From contig CM060697.1 in the NCBI GenBank assembly GCA_030686995.1, positions 103,043,272 through 103,107,271 of the forward strand: DNA of 64,000 nucleotides, given 5' to 3'. Source of the stretch: Artemisia argyi. Its lineage: Eukaryota > Streptophyta > Magnoliopsida > Asterales > Asteraceae. Below are positions 11,365 to 23,838 of this stretch, one piece after another. A model generated the notes under the pieces. It was not told the origin of the DNA and searched no databases. It was given only the letters and a program-made list of their open reading frames with translations. The position numbers and the translations under genes are program-made. Numbering within the stretch: position 1 is the stretch's first letter; each line of letters begins with the position of its first letter.

Positions 11365-11818
11365 GTGCAATGGCTACTAAGCTTGGTAACCCGATTATGC
11401 TTGATTCGTATACGAGTTCTATATGTATTCAATCATGGGGTCGTATGGATTATGCTCGTGCATGGATTGATATTAGGGCTGGTTAAGAGTTAAAGGAGGA
11501 GATGGTTATTGCTATTCCTAATGTGGAAGATGATGGAGAGATTCTTCACAAGGGTGGAGTACGAATGGGAACCACCTAGATGTGTCGTGTGTATGATATT
11601 TGGGCACGATGATATGTTATGTCCAAAATGGGTTGTTGAAAAACCACATAATGATGGTTTCCAATAGCCTCCTAGACAGACTTCTTGTGGTACTAATGTG
11701 TGATCTAAGTTTCAGTTTAAACCTAAGAAGCAAATTTACAAAGATGTCTTTAATTAGAATGGTGCTAGTTCAAGTGGTATGAAAAAGAATTATGAAGTAG
11801 AGATGAGCTCAACTAATC
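11365..11818 (+). pseudogene. DUF4283/zinc-knuckle ORF1 fragment, part 2 of 3
   Basis: The reading resumes after the GTGCA duplication with the end of the DUF4283 domain (a stretch around SYTSSICIQSWGRMDYARAW) and then a degenerate zinc-knuckle region ending in Lys/Ser-rich sequence. Stops are frequent, for example within 11484-11487 and near 11577. The fragment is cut at 11818 by the Sirevirus insertion and continues from 30870, where the TAATC target duplication restores the codon register. Confidence 0.6.
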
Positions 11819-11915
11819 TGTTGAGGCAACATGATCAAGATCTCTTTATGTTTTAATGATGACAAATAAACCATCGAAACACATAAAATAAAAAACGTTA
11901 GCTCAAAATCGTCTG

Positions 11916-11961
11916 CTCCTGGCGCTGCCCGCGCGTCAACACGCGGGTGACGCGCCAGGAG
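11916..11961 (+). repeat. GC-rich hairpin 1 in the Sirevirus LTR
   Basis: Outer arms CTCCTGGCGC (11916-11925) and GCGCCAGGAG (11952-11961) are perfectly complementary and enclose a second CCCGCG/CGCGGG stem. The 3' LTR copy is at about 28424-28471. Confidence 0.8.
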
Positions 11962-13509
11962 TCTGTATGGTTCCGGGCGAATTTTGAAAGTCGGCTTTCC
12001 CCTTACCCGACAAATGTGGATCTTTCAATACAGGTATGAATATGTTATGTGCTTAATTGAGAACACTCGAAACGAGTTTTGAGACTTGAGAGATCCTACT
12101 TTTAAAACACCCATTTACAGGAAAACACCAACTCATATTTTCTAACTATCGCCTCTAGCCAAGGCTTTTCTAAACTCAGAGAGCTTATATATTTCACGTA
12201 ACATCGTGTTGAAGCATCCATATGCTCATATCCCGTGCTTACGTCTTCTCTAATTACGTAACGGGTTTACTCCCTTATTGGTCAAACTAAGTAAAAGGTC
12301 ACTTTGCGTAAACGCAACCTTTCCCACTTGGGTTATGCTTTACATCAAGGCAAAACACTTAACTTGTTTGAACCAAGGTACTAGTTGAGAACGTCGAGTC
12401 GTGGAAAGTCACGAGATATGAAACCATGGATCTCGACGTTGTGTTACTTGAACTTATAAGTAACTTATGATTTTCTCAACTTATAATCCTAATTGTCTAA
12501 ACCTTTTCCTCTTAATGACAATTAGATTATGCCTTAATCTTCTCTTAATCCCATTTATACAAAAGACAAAACCAATCATATCCAATCATATCCAAATCAA
12601 ATATTCTCTTACACAATCTCTTACACCCTTACATATTCCCTTACACACTACATCTCAACTATCCAATCCCTTACAACACATCTTAACCCTTCATATTAAA
12701 CACATGGCAATTGTTGGAAACCCTAATATGGCTGCTCTCATCCTAGCCATTGATTTCAAATTACAACACATCACAACCATCCATCCAACCCCTCATCTCT
12801 ATATCATCACATGGGTTTGATCTCAACCATTGAATTCAAACTAAACTCATCTCAACCATCCATCCAATCTCTCCTATCTATGCCAACACATGTGATTGAT
12901 CTTAGTCATTGAATTCAAACCAAAACAATCCCAACCATTGATCCACACTTACTCCCCAAGCAAAGGAGGCTCCCTTTGATCTCATCCATCCAATTCAAAC
13001 AAACTCATCTCAACCCTCCATTTCTCCTTCCCCCCCAAGCAAAGCATATTCCCTTGGAATATCCTCCTCAACCCTAACCTAAGCATGTTTGATCTTAACC
13101 ATTCATTTCAAGTGAACTCATCTCAACCATTCACATTCCACACATGCCAAATTATTTGAAAACCAAGGGAGGCTCCCTTTGATCCAAGCCATCCAATTCA
13201 AACCATTTCATCTCAACTCTCCATCTCATTCTTCCCCCCCCCCCCCAAGCATTGGAATATTCCTTGGCATATTCTTTCTCTCTTTTCTATGCCATGTGAG
13301 GAGATACACTTCTACCCCTTCCAAATTACCCTATCTACACTTTAAACCCTTGGTAATTTGGTTTCTCTTTAAACACTTCACAAATGATTTTCCAAATTGG
13401 CTATTTGAGTTGGTAAACCTTAGAATGATTAATGTTAAGGTTTAGTGTGAAGTACAATTGGGGGTTTAGCAAGGTAAGGCATTTATAATGCCAAACACCC
13501 AAAGCCTCG

Positions 13510-13589
13510 GGAATATTTTCCCTGGGTGTCTGGCGTGCCTCCCACGCGTCAACGCGTGGGTGACGCGCCGGCCTTGGTAAAATATTCCC
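13510..13589 (+). promoter_or_regulatory. GC-rich hairpin 2 directly upstream of the LTR TATA box
   Basis: A perfect inner stem CCCACGCG-TCAA-CGCGTGGG (13541-13560) is enclosed by a second inverted repeat of AT-rich arms (GGGAATATTTT at 13510 and AAAATATTCCC ending 13589). The hairpin ends about 45 bp before TATAAATA. The 3' LTR copy (about 30004-30085) keeps both stems. Confidence 0.8.
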
Positions 13590-13605
13590 AAGTTGGGTCT
13601 TTGCC

Positions 13606-13613
13606 TATAAATA
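13606..13613 (+). promoter_or_regulatory. TATA box of the Sirevirus LTR
   Basis: TATAAATA in the context GCCTATAAATACC fits a plant core promoter and lies in the second half of the LTR, as expected at the U3/R border. The 3' LTR has the same site near 30101. Confidence 0.7.
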
Positions 13614-14382
13614 CCATGCTTTGCCTCTTGTATTCCTCACCCCTTGCCATTATTCTTTCTCTTTAGATTCTTTCTCTCTAAACACTCTCAAATCTCTCTA
13701 TCTCTCTATCTCTAATCTTGTGTTCTTGATTTTCATACTAACATCTTTGAAATAACACATCTATTTGCAAGGGAAGAATCACAAGAACCTAATCCACTCT
13801 TGTGATTGTGTCGAGGGTCTTCTTTTCTTATACCCTTTCTATTACAATCGAGTCTCTAGGTTAGGTTAGGACTTGGTTGAACAAACAAATATTCATTCAT
13901 TCAATTGTTTGTAAGGGAAGTCTTGTGTCTTGGTGACCAAGCCTAGATCATTGGGGATCTAGTTAGGGTTTGATACTTCCGGGTGGAAGTCTTGGTAGAG
14001 ATCTTTGTGATCCTTAGGTGAAGTCGAATCGCGAGATTCTTTTGGGTGGTTTCCGAGGGCGGAATATCGTTGGGGAGTAACTCCTTCTTTGTGAGCATCG
14101 ATATCAGTGAATATCGGTGGAGTGAATTGTAACGGTTTGTAGTCCACCGAAAGGATTATACTAGTGAATAGTATCGAATTCTCGGATTCGCAACTGGATG
14201 TACGGATGGTATAAACCCCCCATCCCGAACCAGTATATACCGTTGTGTTCTTTACTTGCTTTATATACTTTGGTTGTGATAGTGGTTGTTGGATTATTTT
14301 ACAACCACTTGGTGTTCTCTTTGGCTTAAAGTTTTTTAAACATCTAAGAAGCCGTATTCACCCCCCTCTACGGTTCTACAAT

Positions 14383-14394
14383 TGGTATCAGAGA
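14383..14394 (+). other. Primer-binding site of the Sirevirus-type element
   Basis: TGGTATCAGAGA begins 2 nt after the LTR and matches the initiator Met type except for its last base. Confidence 0.8.
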
Positions 14395-14512
14395 GGTATA
14401 CTCAAGTTTTTTAGCATTAAAGCCTTCCCGAGAAGTCGTTTTAAGTCAAAAAGTTCTTTCCCAAAAATCTAAAATCCTAACTAAGATTTTTGGTAAAGTG
14501 GAGTATAGATCC

Positions 14513-16489
14513 ATGGCTCAAGAGAACTATGTAGAGGGATGTTCTATGCAAAGACCACCTTTGCTAGAAACTGAAGGCTTTTGTTTTTGGAAAACCCGGT
14601 TTGAGACCTATGTTAGGTCCAAGGACCTTGACTTGTGGGAGGTCATTCAAAACGGAGACTTTGTTTTCATGATGTTTGATCCGGAAACCAAGTTGATGGT
14701 TGAGAAGCCATATTCGGAACTCAAAGAAGATGAGAAGAAGAAGATTGTCAAAAATCAAGAGGCTAAGATGATGATCTACAATGCTCTACCTCGAAGGGAG
14801 CTCGAGAGAGTCCATGTGTGCAAAACCGCCAAGGAGATTTGGCATTCTCTCATCATCACTCATCAAGGGAACTCACAAGTTAAGGATTGCAAGATTTACT
14901 TACTCATTCAACAATATGAGAAGTTTGTAATCTTGGAAGAAGAAACCATTGACAATGGTTATACACGATTCAATGCTATTATCACAAGCCTCACGGCATT
15001 GGATCCGAGCTTTTACAACAAGAATCATGTTAGAAAATTCCTTTGTGCTCTTCCGGTAAAGTGGCGACCTAAGGTTACGGCTATTGAAGAAGCAAAGAAC
15101 TTGGCAGAGCTTCCTCTAGATGAGCTTATCGGGAATCTCAAAGTTTATGAAATGATTCTTGAAAGTGACAAAGTTGTGACCAAAAACAAAAAGGAAAATG
15201 GGAAATCTTTGGCACTTAAAGCTAAAGTCACTAAAAGTCATACAAGTGACGTTGGTGGTAGCCTTGAAGAAAGTGTTGAAGAAGAAATGAACAACGAAGA
15301 ATTCAACCTCATGGCTAAGAATTTTAGAAAGTTCTTTAGAAGAGCTGGAAAGTTTCAACGAAGGAATCGGCTTGATAACCGCACTAATGATCGTAGAAAC
15401 AAGAATGGTCAAGGCTCAAAGCGTGATGATGGATGCTTCAATTGTGGTGAAAAGGATCACTTCATTAGTGATTGTCCAAATCCTCTACATTACAAAGCGT
15501 TTGTTGGTGATGTATGGAGTGACGATGAAGAAGGCAATCAAGCAAACAAGGAAGCAACATGTCTTATGGCGATTGAGTCTCATTAGGTACAACATAACCC
15601 TACTACTAGCAAAACTTCTTTTATAAATGAATTGCAAGAGGAAAATGAGTAATTACTTAATAAATATGAGGAAGTATTTAGAAAATTAGAATTAACTATG
15701 AAGGAAAAACGCTCTTTTCAAAATGAACTTTCTAAAGCAATTCACAAAAATAATGAACTTGAAATTGAAATAAAAAGACTTGTCACTCTACATGAGAAAG
15801 TTGAACCATGTAAAGATTGTGAAAACCTCACACTTAAGGTTGTCTCTTTGATCGAAGAAGTCTCGGAACTTCAACAAAAGTCATTAAATGTTATAAAACT
15901 CAAAAAGAGTGAAAATGACACGTCCCAAAATAAAGAAGGCCTTGAACTTGCAAATAACGAGAAAACCACTTCCAAAAATATAGCTAAACCCCTAAATTTT
16001 GAGAAAGTAAACAAAAATAAAGCTCTCGAATCATCCGAATCCGACGCGCTGATTGACACGTCAACGCGCCAGAAGCGCGCCAGGATTCTGAGAAAAAGAG
16101 GTATTCAAACTAAAAGTTTTATCAAACCTATCAATACTCAAGTTCCTCTTGCAAATACTCAACATAATCAAAGACCCATTGTAGGGAGAAAAACCACAAA
16201 ACCATACTACAACCCTGGTACATACAATGGTCTTAAATATATTCACGCTAGAATTGACCAAAGACCTCTCCTACCTACCCCAAACATGAGACCTTATTCT
16301 TTAGATCAAAGATATGAAAGATCTAACTTTCGAAACAAAACATATTTTCAAAACAATCCTTGGTCTACCCTTTCAAAATATGGAATTGAACAATTGTATT
16401 TATTCCTTCAAGACCCAAGAGTTTTCAACTTGGGCTTTTTATGTGCTAACCATGTCGGACCCAAGAAACAATGGGTACCAAAATTTTGA
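14513..16489 (+). pseudogene. Copia gag (UBN2-type capsid, CCHC knuckle) plus coiled-coil tail, two in-frame stops
   Basis: The first ATG of the frame is at 14513. The Gag part (to the TAG at 15584) has the plant copia gag order: a DUF4219/UBN2-like capsid region with FWKTRFETYVRSKDLDLW and IYNALPRRE, then a CCHC knuckle CFNCGEKDHFISDC near residue 309. After the TAG the same frame continues through a TAA at about 15650 into a Lys/Glu-rich coiled coil (15698-16000) and a basic tail ending in QWVPKF. Such a tail is normal between gag and protease in Asteraceae copia elements. At 16041-16090 the frame contains a GC-rich segment sharing CGTCAACGCG and GCGCCAGGA with LTR hairpin 1. Confidence 0.8.
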
Positions 16490-16619
16490 GATGCACTTCA
16501 AATGTTAGGTATGCTCTAAGGAAAGGCCACTTTCAAGATCTCAACCTAGTAATGATGTTGACGTTATACATACCTTACTTGAAATCATCTCTAAGGAAAA
16601 GGATACAAAACTAGGTAAT
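16490..16619 (+). other. Deletion junction where the copia protease should be
   Basis: The sequence passes from the WVPK motif that normally precedes the protease to the pre-integrase region within about 130 bp, in a changed frame. No aspartic protease D-S/T-G motif is present. In related elements several hundred bases lie here. Confidence 0.65.
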
Positions 16620-17447
16620 GTGTCTCGCAATTACACTACTAATCTTGCATCCATTGTAGATAATTCAAATTTGTGGCATAGGAGATTAGGTCATGCTAAC
16701 ATGCGATTAATTCACAACATTGCATCTAAGGAATTAGTTAGGAAATTACCTAAAGAAAAATTTGATAATCATTTTTGTGATGCATGTAAAGTAGGTAAGC
16801 AAGTCCATGCAAGTCATAAGCTTATAAACATGATTTCTACATCAAGAGTTTTAGAACCATTACATATGGACTTGTTTGGTCCATCCGCTATTCAAAGCTA
16901 TGGAGGAAACTTCTACACTTTGGTAATAGTGGATGACTACTCAAGATTCACTTGGACACTATTTCTAAAAACGAAAAATGAAGCATTTAATAAATTCAAA
17001 GCCTTAGGGAAAAATTTGCAAAACCTACTTGGATGTTCAATTGTTTCAATTCGAACGGATCATGGTAGAGAATTTGATAATGAAATTCAATTTGGAGTCT
17101 TTTGTGATAAAAATGGTATATCTCATAACTTCTCGGCTCCTCGCACTCCTCAATCTAATGGCATTGTTGAAAGGAAGAATCGGACGTTACAAGAAATGAG
17201 TCGCACTATGTTAAATGAACAATCCATACCTCAAAAGTTTTGGTGTCATGCCGTACAAACCGCATCTTACATACTTAATAGGGTCTTGATTAGAAAAATC
17301 ATTAATAAAACACCTTATGAGATTCTTAGAGGTAAAAGACCATCCCTAGAATACTTTAGAGTTTTTGGTTGTAAATGCTTAATCGTCAACTCATTAGAAA
17401 ACTCTAACAATAGTACAATACTAGTAATTACAATGGGATCTTTCTAG
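16620..17447 (+). pseudogene. Copia integrase (GAG-pre-integrase and rve core)
   Basis: The region starts with the gag-pre-integrase zinc-binding part (WHRRLGHANMRL ... CDACKVGK) and continues with the integrase core. The acidic triad positions are visible in LHMDLFGP, IRTDHGREFDNE and PQSNGIVERKNRT. The C-terminal part GKRPSLEYFRVFGCKC is present, then a frameshift with a small loss around 17400-17447 breaks the link to RT. The frame has no ATG of its own and would be read as part of a polyprotein. Confidence 0.85.
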
Positions 17448-19132
17448 GTTATTCACTAACATCAAGGGCCTACATTGTGCTAAATAAGGAAACCTTAAAA
17501 GTTGAAGAATCATATAATGTAATCTTTGACGAAACTCCCCCAAAATCTAGAACATTGCCTTTAGTTGATGATGACATCATACAAGAAGATGCATGTCAAA
17601 ATAAGATTGAATTGTCTAATAATGATCTAGAGGAAATACTACCTAGAATGGAAAATATTAAGGAAATAAGAGATCATCCAGTAGATCAAGTCATAGGAGA
17701 ATTAGATGAAAGAACCCTTAAGTCACATGCCCAAGACAAAAGCAATGACTTTGCATTTGTATCAACCATAGAACCTAAGAACATTAAGGAGGCCATAAAA
17801 GATGAAAATTGGGTCATGGCAATGCAAGAAGAACTAGATCAATTCTTAAGCAACGATGTATGGATCTTAGTCCCATGTCCTAGTGGTTACACGATTATAG
17901 GAACCAAGTGGGTCTTTAAAAATAAACTTGACGAAAATGGTGTAGTATGTAGGAACAAGGCTAGGCTAGTAGCTCAAGGTTATAACCAACAAGAAGGTAT
18001 TGATTATGATGAAACATACGCACCCGTTGCCCGATTAGAATCTATAAGAATTTTGCTTGCTTACGCTTGTAGTCATAATTTTAAACTTTTTCAAATGGAT
18101 GTGAAAAGTGAATTTTTAAACGGAGTCATCGAAGAGGAAGTGTATGTTGCACAACCTCCCGGTTTTATTGATTTTCAAAAACCGAATCATGTTTATAAAC
18201 TCAAAAAGGCTTTGTATGGACTTAAACAAGCTCCTAAAGCTTGGTATGATAGGTTACAATCTTTTCTCTTGCTTAATGAGTACAAAATGGGTATGGTAGA
18301 TAATACTTTGTTCACTAAAACAAAAGAACAACATTTTATTATTATTCAAATCTACGTAGATGATATCATTTTTGGATCAACCTGCCAATCGCTTTGCGAT
18401 GAATTTGCAAACTTAATGCATAATGAGTTCGAAATGAGCATGATGGGTGAACTTAGTTTCTTTCTAGGATTACAAATCAAGCAATTAAGTGATGGGATAT
18501 TTTACAATCAATCTAAGTATATTGGTGAAATGCTTAAGAAGTTTGGCTTGGAAAATTCTAAGGCTACAAAAACCCCTATCTCTAGAAAACGAGTTCTCAC
18601 CCTAGACAATGACAACAAATCCGTTGATAGTACAAAGTATAGGGGTATGATAGGAAGCTTGCTTTATCTAACGGCAAGTAGGCCCGATATAATGTTTAGT
18701 CTTTGCCTTTGTGTTAGGTTTCAAGAAAATCCCAAAATCTCCCACTTAGAGACCGTTAAAAGAATATTTAGGTATGTTAAGGGAACTCAACATCTAGGTC
18801 TTTGGTATCCAAAGGATTCAGGGGTAAAAGTATTGGTTTATGCCAATTCGGATCATGCGGGAGATATAGTTGATATGAAAAGCACTAGTGGAATATGCAC
18901 ATTTGTAGGTGCTTGTTTAACATCATGGTTCTCTAAGAAACAAACTTCCTTCGCCAACTCCATAACGGAATCCGACTACGTTGCGGCCGGAAGGGCTTGC
19001 CAACAAGCGTTATGGATGAAGCAAGCGTTTGTTGATTATAACGTCATATTAAACGAGGTACCTATACTATGTGACGATACGTGCTCTATCAATCTAAATT
19101 CAAGCCCAATTGATTACCCTCGCATGAAACAC
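17448..19132 (+). pseudogene. Copia reverse transcriptase and RNase H, interrupted by a nested element
   Basis: The frame holds the RVT_2 domain: TKWVFKNKLDENGVVCRNKARLVAQGYNQ-type fingers, YAPVARLESIR, the first Asp motif FQMDVKSEFLNG (usually VKSAFLNG), and the catalytic YVDDIIFGS. RNase H follows (VYANSDHAGD, ITESDYVAAGRACQQ); the usual YADSDHAG has Asn in place of the first Asp. The frame is cut at 19132 by the AACAC-flanked insertion and resumes at 26922. Without that insertion this pol part would be almost intact. Confidence 0.88.
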
Positions 19133-20566
19133 TGATGAGGCGAAAAATGATCCGTTTTTAGGGGGTCATTTAAGCCCGAATCCGAATTTATTTGATCAAA
19201 TATTGCCCTAAATCGTTCCTTTTGTGATTTTAGGTACTTGGAGAGTGAATTCTGGAAAAGAAGCCATTTTGGACGTTTTTGGAGCATAAAAGTGAAGAAA
19301 ACGGCAAAGTCTCAATTTTCCATGCTGGGAACAGTAGGTGACGGCGTCAAGAGTAATTTCCTGACGGCGTCAAACCTCAATAATAAAATCCGAGAGTTCA
19401 TGAAGGCGTCAAGAGTTTTCCTGACGGCGTCAAAACCCCAAGAATTAAAATCCGTAGTTGATGACGGCGTCACACACAGGGCGTCAAGAGTAATTTGTGT
19501 GACGGCCTAGGCCTTGACGGCGTTAGAAGTAGATCAAGGCCGTCCGAGGAAGTATTTGGCGGCGAGATGACGGCGTCACACCTTTGTTCTTGACGCCGTC
19601 ATCCCTATTTTCCTATATATAGTTTTCTAGTTTTTCACATTAAAAAAAAAAAAGAAGTTTTGGTGAAACCCTAAAGACGATTTTGGTGTAACTTTACAGG
19701 TTTTTCAAGGGTTCCAACCCCTTGATACCTTGCATGATTAATTAAGATAAGTGTTCTTCTAATTCAATCAATATGTCTATGTGTTGGTTGTCTATATCTT
19801 GATCTTGTCTTAATTCTATCATGCTAGGCTAGATCTCTTTTGTGTTTGCTTAGATCTAATGAAACCTAGATATTGATTATGTGTTGATTACTTGTTTATT
19901 CTTGTCTTGGATGAATGATTTATATGTTAGGCTTAAGAAAACTGGCAGATCTCTAAATGGTAACATGCTTGAACGTCTTAAGAAACATGAACCGAGGCGT
20001 ACTAGGTCTTTATTGGTTGTATTTAATGCATGAGCCACTGTTTACAATCCCTATAGTTGTGCTGGGCATGGTGTAGGAGGAGATAAGAGCTCATAGAATT
20101 GTGGAGTTATGTATGCCACCCCATGAATGGTATTAAGGAATACGATCCGTCATCCATGCAATTATAACAAGTACTTAACGTGTAAAAGATATCTAGGGAG
20201 TAGTGAAATCTAAGTAAACACATTTTCTCCAATTACTGCTCACAACCTTAGTATAATTAGTTTATTTTCATTTTTAGTATTTTATTTTGATTGCATCTTA
20301 GTTTTGGGTTAGTTGAATAGCAACTAATTTCGCCCACTTTTATTTGCTTTCTAAAAAATATAAAAACACAAAAATAATCATCCCTCACCTTTAGAACTAG
20401 TATTTAGGCTTTCTAATCCTAGCGACACTATTCCTAAGCTGAACGATCAATCCCCCGGTACTTGTCACTATACTATACTACAACGATCAGGTACACTGCC
20501 TGGTGGGGGTTGTAAGCTTCTCGAGATCCCTCGAGAGGTAAAGCCTGTTGCGATTCCCACGCATCA
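19133..20566 (+). repeat. 5' LTR of the nested gag-only element
   Basis: It contains about ten copies of the near-palindrome TGACGGCGTCA or its parts between 19333 and 19603, ending in a perfect 13-bp inverted repeat, then a TATA box at 19614-19621. Downstream there is AT-rich leader sequence with no gene. Confidence 0.92.
19333..19621 (+). promoter_or_regulatory. TGACGGCGTCA cluster, terminal hairpin and TATA box
   Basis: The cluster ends with GATGACGGCGTCA (19566-19578) and its exact reverse complement TGACGCCGTCATC (19591-19603), spaced by 12 nt. TATATATA follows 10 bp later (19614-19621). TGACG is the core bound by TGA-type bZIP factors (as-1-like elements), so an enhancer role is plausible, as is an RNA or DNA hairpin. 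The same arrangement recurs in the 3' LTR (about 25675-25960). Confidence 0.65.
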
Positions 20567-20571
20567 AGTTT

Positions 20572-20591
20572 TTGGCGCCGCTGCCGGGGAA
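20572..20591 (+). other. Primer-binding site of the nested gag-only element
   Basis: TTGGCGCCGCTGCCGGGGAA lies 5 nt after the LTR end and matches the PBS type of the two other gypsy elements in the window. Confidence 0.8.
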
Positions 20592-20737
20592 TAGTTATTG
20601 TCTAGGTTATGATTTCTTTTTATTAGGTCTACTTGCTAGATTCCTTTCTAGTAAGATTTTATTTTTTATTTTTAGGTTTTCTTTAGTCTATCTTATTTCT
20701 TTGTGCCTTTGTTCGTAACTCTTTACCATCCGACATC

Positions 20738-22241
20738 ATGGAAGGTGGTAACATCTTTGAACCCGTCATCCCACCACAACAAAACCCACCACTAGAACCC
20801 CTTAGGCCCCGAACCTTAGGAGAGTACTCCCGACCTAGTCATCAAGGCTACCGAAACACCATTGATCTCACCGGAGCCAATGTGACCCCCTTGCGATCCG
20901 ACACCATCTGGTTGGTGCAAAGCGGATGTGCATTCCATGGACTTCGTTCCGAAGATCCAAACCAACATCTTAAGGACTTTCTCAAAATCGTAGATTCCAT
21001 AGACCTAGATGTTGCAACTAGAGAGACAACCCGTTTACGCCTATTCCAATTCTCTCTACGGGATCAAGCTAGTCAATGGCTTGAGCGTTTACCCGCGGGA
21101 TCCATCACCACATAGGATGATCTCACCACTCGTTTCCTTGCTCAATTTTTCCCACCGGGGAGAACTACTAAGCTTAGAAATGACATCTTGATGTTCCAAC
21201 AACGTCAAAATGAATCTCTTTATGAAGCAAGGACTCGTTTCAAGGATTTACTCCAAAAAGTCCCTCATCATGGCATATCTTTGGCTCCAAGTCCAAATCT
21301 TTTATGACCATATCAACATCTCCACGAGGCGAGCCATTGACCAATCGGCCGGTGGTAAGCTACGTGATCTTAGTGCGGAACAATCATGGGAACTCATAGA
21401 AGATCTTGCTCTCTATGACAACGAAAGTTGGAACGATCCCCGTGACTTGAACAAAACGGTCAAGGCAATATCTTTGCCTTCGAACAACTCTAGCACTCCC
21501 GACCGTAGGATCATGGAACTTGAGGACCAAGTCAAGTTTCTCATGAAATCTTACGATGCTCCTAAGCCTTCAAGCCAAGTGAACAAAATCACTTCTTCAT
21601 GCGAATTATGTAGTGGTCCCCATGACACTCGTGATTGTGTGGAACTCCCCGGAACAGCTTTTGCGGACTACGCATCCACGCGTACCGACGAAGCGGGAGA
21701 TAAGTGGTACACTTTCAAGCCCGAGCCAAACAATTACGGTGATTCATACAACCCCTCATGGAAAAATCACCCAAACCTTAGGTGGAGACAAAATCAAACC
21801 AATTCTTCCAATCCGCCTAATCGTTACCAACCAAACGGTCCACCATCCAACCGTACTTTCAACAACAATCCTTCTAACAACTATGGTAGTACCAACAATC
21901 TTGAAGGATTGATGTCAAAGTTCATGGCATCTCAAGAAGCCCGCATAGCTAGGTTTGAAACCGAATTCAACCAACAACAAACGGAGATGACCAACAAGAT
22001 TGACAACTTGTTGAAAGCCCTCAACAACCAATCATTAATCACATCTAGGAAGGACACTAGGGACACCAATAGTGGAATCCAAATTAAGGACCCCTCATCA
22101 TCCAAACATGTCCACTTTGTCAATGTTGTCACCATTAAGCCAATTGATAAGGAGATAGAAGAGAGTGACAAGGATGAAGTTAGAGTAGGAGCCGAGATTA
22201 AGGATGAGAGTAAGGAAGTTGAGGTTAACAAGAGGAATTAG
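20738..22241 (+). pseudogene. Gypsy-type gag with zinc knuckle, broken
   Basis: The ATG at 20738 starts a Gag of the Asteraceae MEGGN type. A Retrotrans_gag domain follows (LRLFQFSLRDQASQWLERLP), interrupted by a TAG at 21113-21115 that replaces the Trp usual at this position, and by a frameshift near 21295. The second half (21210-22241) carries SAGGKLRDLSAEQSWELIEDLA-like sequence, the knuckle CELCSGPHDTRDC, an Asn/Pro-rich linker and a Gln-rich coiled stretch. A further 1-nt shift near 22235 separates it from the protease-like frame. Gag would build the particle, but this copy cannot. Confidence 0.8.
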
Positions 22242-22276
22242 AGGAAGTAGAACCTATAGAAAAATACTTTGATAAG

Positions 22277-22969
22277 TTGCCTACCGAAGAAGAACGGGAG
22301 TACCATAAGGATCTATTCGATAGTCCCGAGAGACCATATATCTTCGGCACACCCCTTATCAAAATGGGAGACCCATCTAACATTAACATCCCATGCAATA
22401 TCGGGCACATACATATATGGAAAGCTTACATCGACCTTAGATCCCCCGTGAACATCATGACTAGGACTTATTACAATTGGGTAATGAAGAAGCAACTCAA
22501 TTTTAGGATGATGCCCGGTAAGAATCTGATAAGTAATTTTGCAGGAAGAGTGAAGGGATTACATGTGATTATAGGGAATCTTACCTATGAAATCGATTTT
22601 ATGATAGTAGAAGACATTCGTCCGGTGATAGATGCTTGCCTAAGTCAAATAGTATTCGGAAAACCATTTGTTGAGGCCACTAGGATGAATTATGATCCGA
22701 CTTTAGGGATAGTTAGATTTAAGGAAGAGAACGATGAGGTTGCCTATCAAATTCCCCACAAGATTGAACAATACCGCCTTCTCTCTAATTTCAAAAAAGA
22801 ACACAAGCAAGCGGATTATTATAGGAATGAGGAGGATAGACGTAGAGGAGTAGAGTATGTTAGAAATAGGATGCTTGGTTTCTACAAAGAATGCTTGCAA
22901 CTAGGTCCGGAATACAAAACTGGTTTAGAAGACGACCTAGAGAGTGGAACCAATGATGAAATCACGTAG
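22277..22969 (+). pseudogene. Retropepsin-like domain without its catalytic motif, C-terminal part of the gag-only polyprotein
   Basis: The frame reads as the continuation of gag after a small shift. It contains PLIKMGDPSNINIPCNIG, then KAYIDLRSPVNIMTRTYY at the place where related proteins have a D-L-G/S protease signature. The Gly is replaced by Arg, so protease activity is doubtful. A highly charged tail ends at 22969 with a natural-looking stop. No RT follows. From memory, similar stand-alone gag/protease-like proteins are common in Asteraceae. Confidence 0.65.
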
Positions 22970-23818
22970 TAACCCATGACCTTGAGTCTAGCTACAAGAC
23001 TCGTAAATAAAGAAAAGCGCTTCTTGGGAGGCAACCCATGCTTTGTGTGATTTTCATTTTATTTGATTGTTATTTGCTTCCGTATGCATGTTTAGTTTTT
23101 ATTGTTGGTTGATCATGTTTCTCAATTAAAATGTGGAAATACTTTACTTTGTTATTTTGGCTTAGTCTTAACTCTACCTAAAAGTATTTTTGCAAAAGAC
23201 AAGTGTAAGGGGAAACCCCAAACATGTTTTTAAGAAACAAACCGATCATGATTCTCCACAATATTAAATGAGCATGTATATTTGTATTTGTTAGAGTCAA
23301 ATGCTTGTATTGAGTCATAATGAAGTTTTGCAGGATTTTCCAGGAAGTAGGACCAAGTTTTTCCAAGAAATTTTCCGGAAACTTAACATAAGAATTTCTG
23401 CAGGTCCATTCTGACGGCGTCAGAGGTTTACTCTTGACGGCATCAGGAGTTAAAATCTGGAAATTTTACCGGTTTTGTTTTTCTAACGGAGTCTTATGGT
23501 TTTTTGTGAATTATTAAGTTTTATAATCTCCAGGAAATCTGCAAACTTCATTCCACAAGCATTATATCTTATTTTGTTTTCTAGGATTTAGTAACTTATA
23601 TAGGATGCCGCCGATTTTACGCAAGGTTGTCTTGTCTATTTTGTCAGGTTTTACAGGTTATGTATGACAAGAAGATGATTTATATTCTGGAAGGGAAGCT
23701 TTGATCGTTCATTTTCTTGGAGGAAGATTTAACCTGGCCACCTATAATCCATACCGAGCGAATCAAGGGAGTATTTGATTTCATTCTTTTTACTTTTTCA
23801 CTTTTACATTCTTTACTT

Positions 23819-23838
23819 GAACATTGGGGACAATGTTC
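23819..23838 (+). repeat. Perfect 8-bp hairpin before a polypurine module
   Basis: GAACATTG (23819-23826) and CAATGTTC (23831-23838) pair around the loop GGGA, 5 bp before AAGTGTAAGGGG. A related hairpin with one compensated pair occurs at 61441-61460. Confidence 0.7.

Larger units (their letters stand above)
11819..14380 (+). repeat. 5' LTR of the Sirevirus-type element
   Basis: The LTR runs from TGTTGAGG to CTCTACGGTTCTACA. It contains two GC-rich hairpins (11916-11961 and 13510-13589), a TATA box TATAAATA at 13606-13613, and a Thr/His-codon-like CATCTCAACCATCC-rich middle part with degenerate repeats. A C homopolymer lies near 13236-13247. No gene is seen. Confidence 0.92.

Noticed and set aside
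13541..13560. GC-rich hairpins as bacterial-type terminators or signs of bacterial DNA
   Set aside because: No T-run follows and they lie in eukaryotic LTR promoters.
20572..20591. PBS segments as tRNA gene fragments
   Set aside because: They match only the 3' end of a tRNA and sit at LTR borders.
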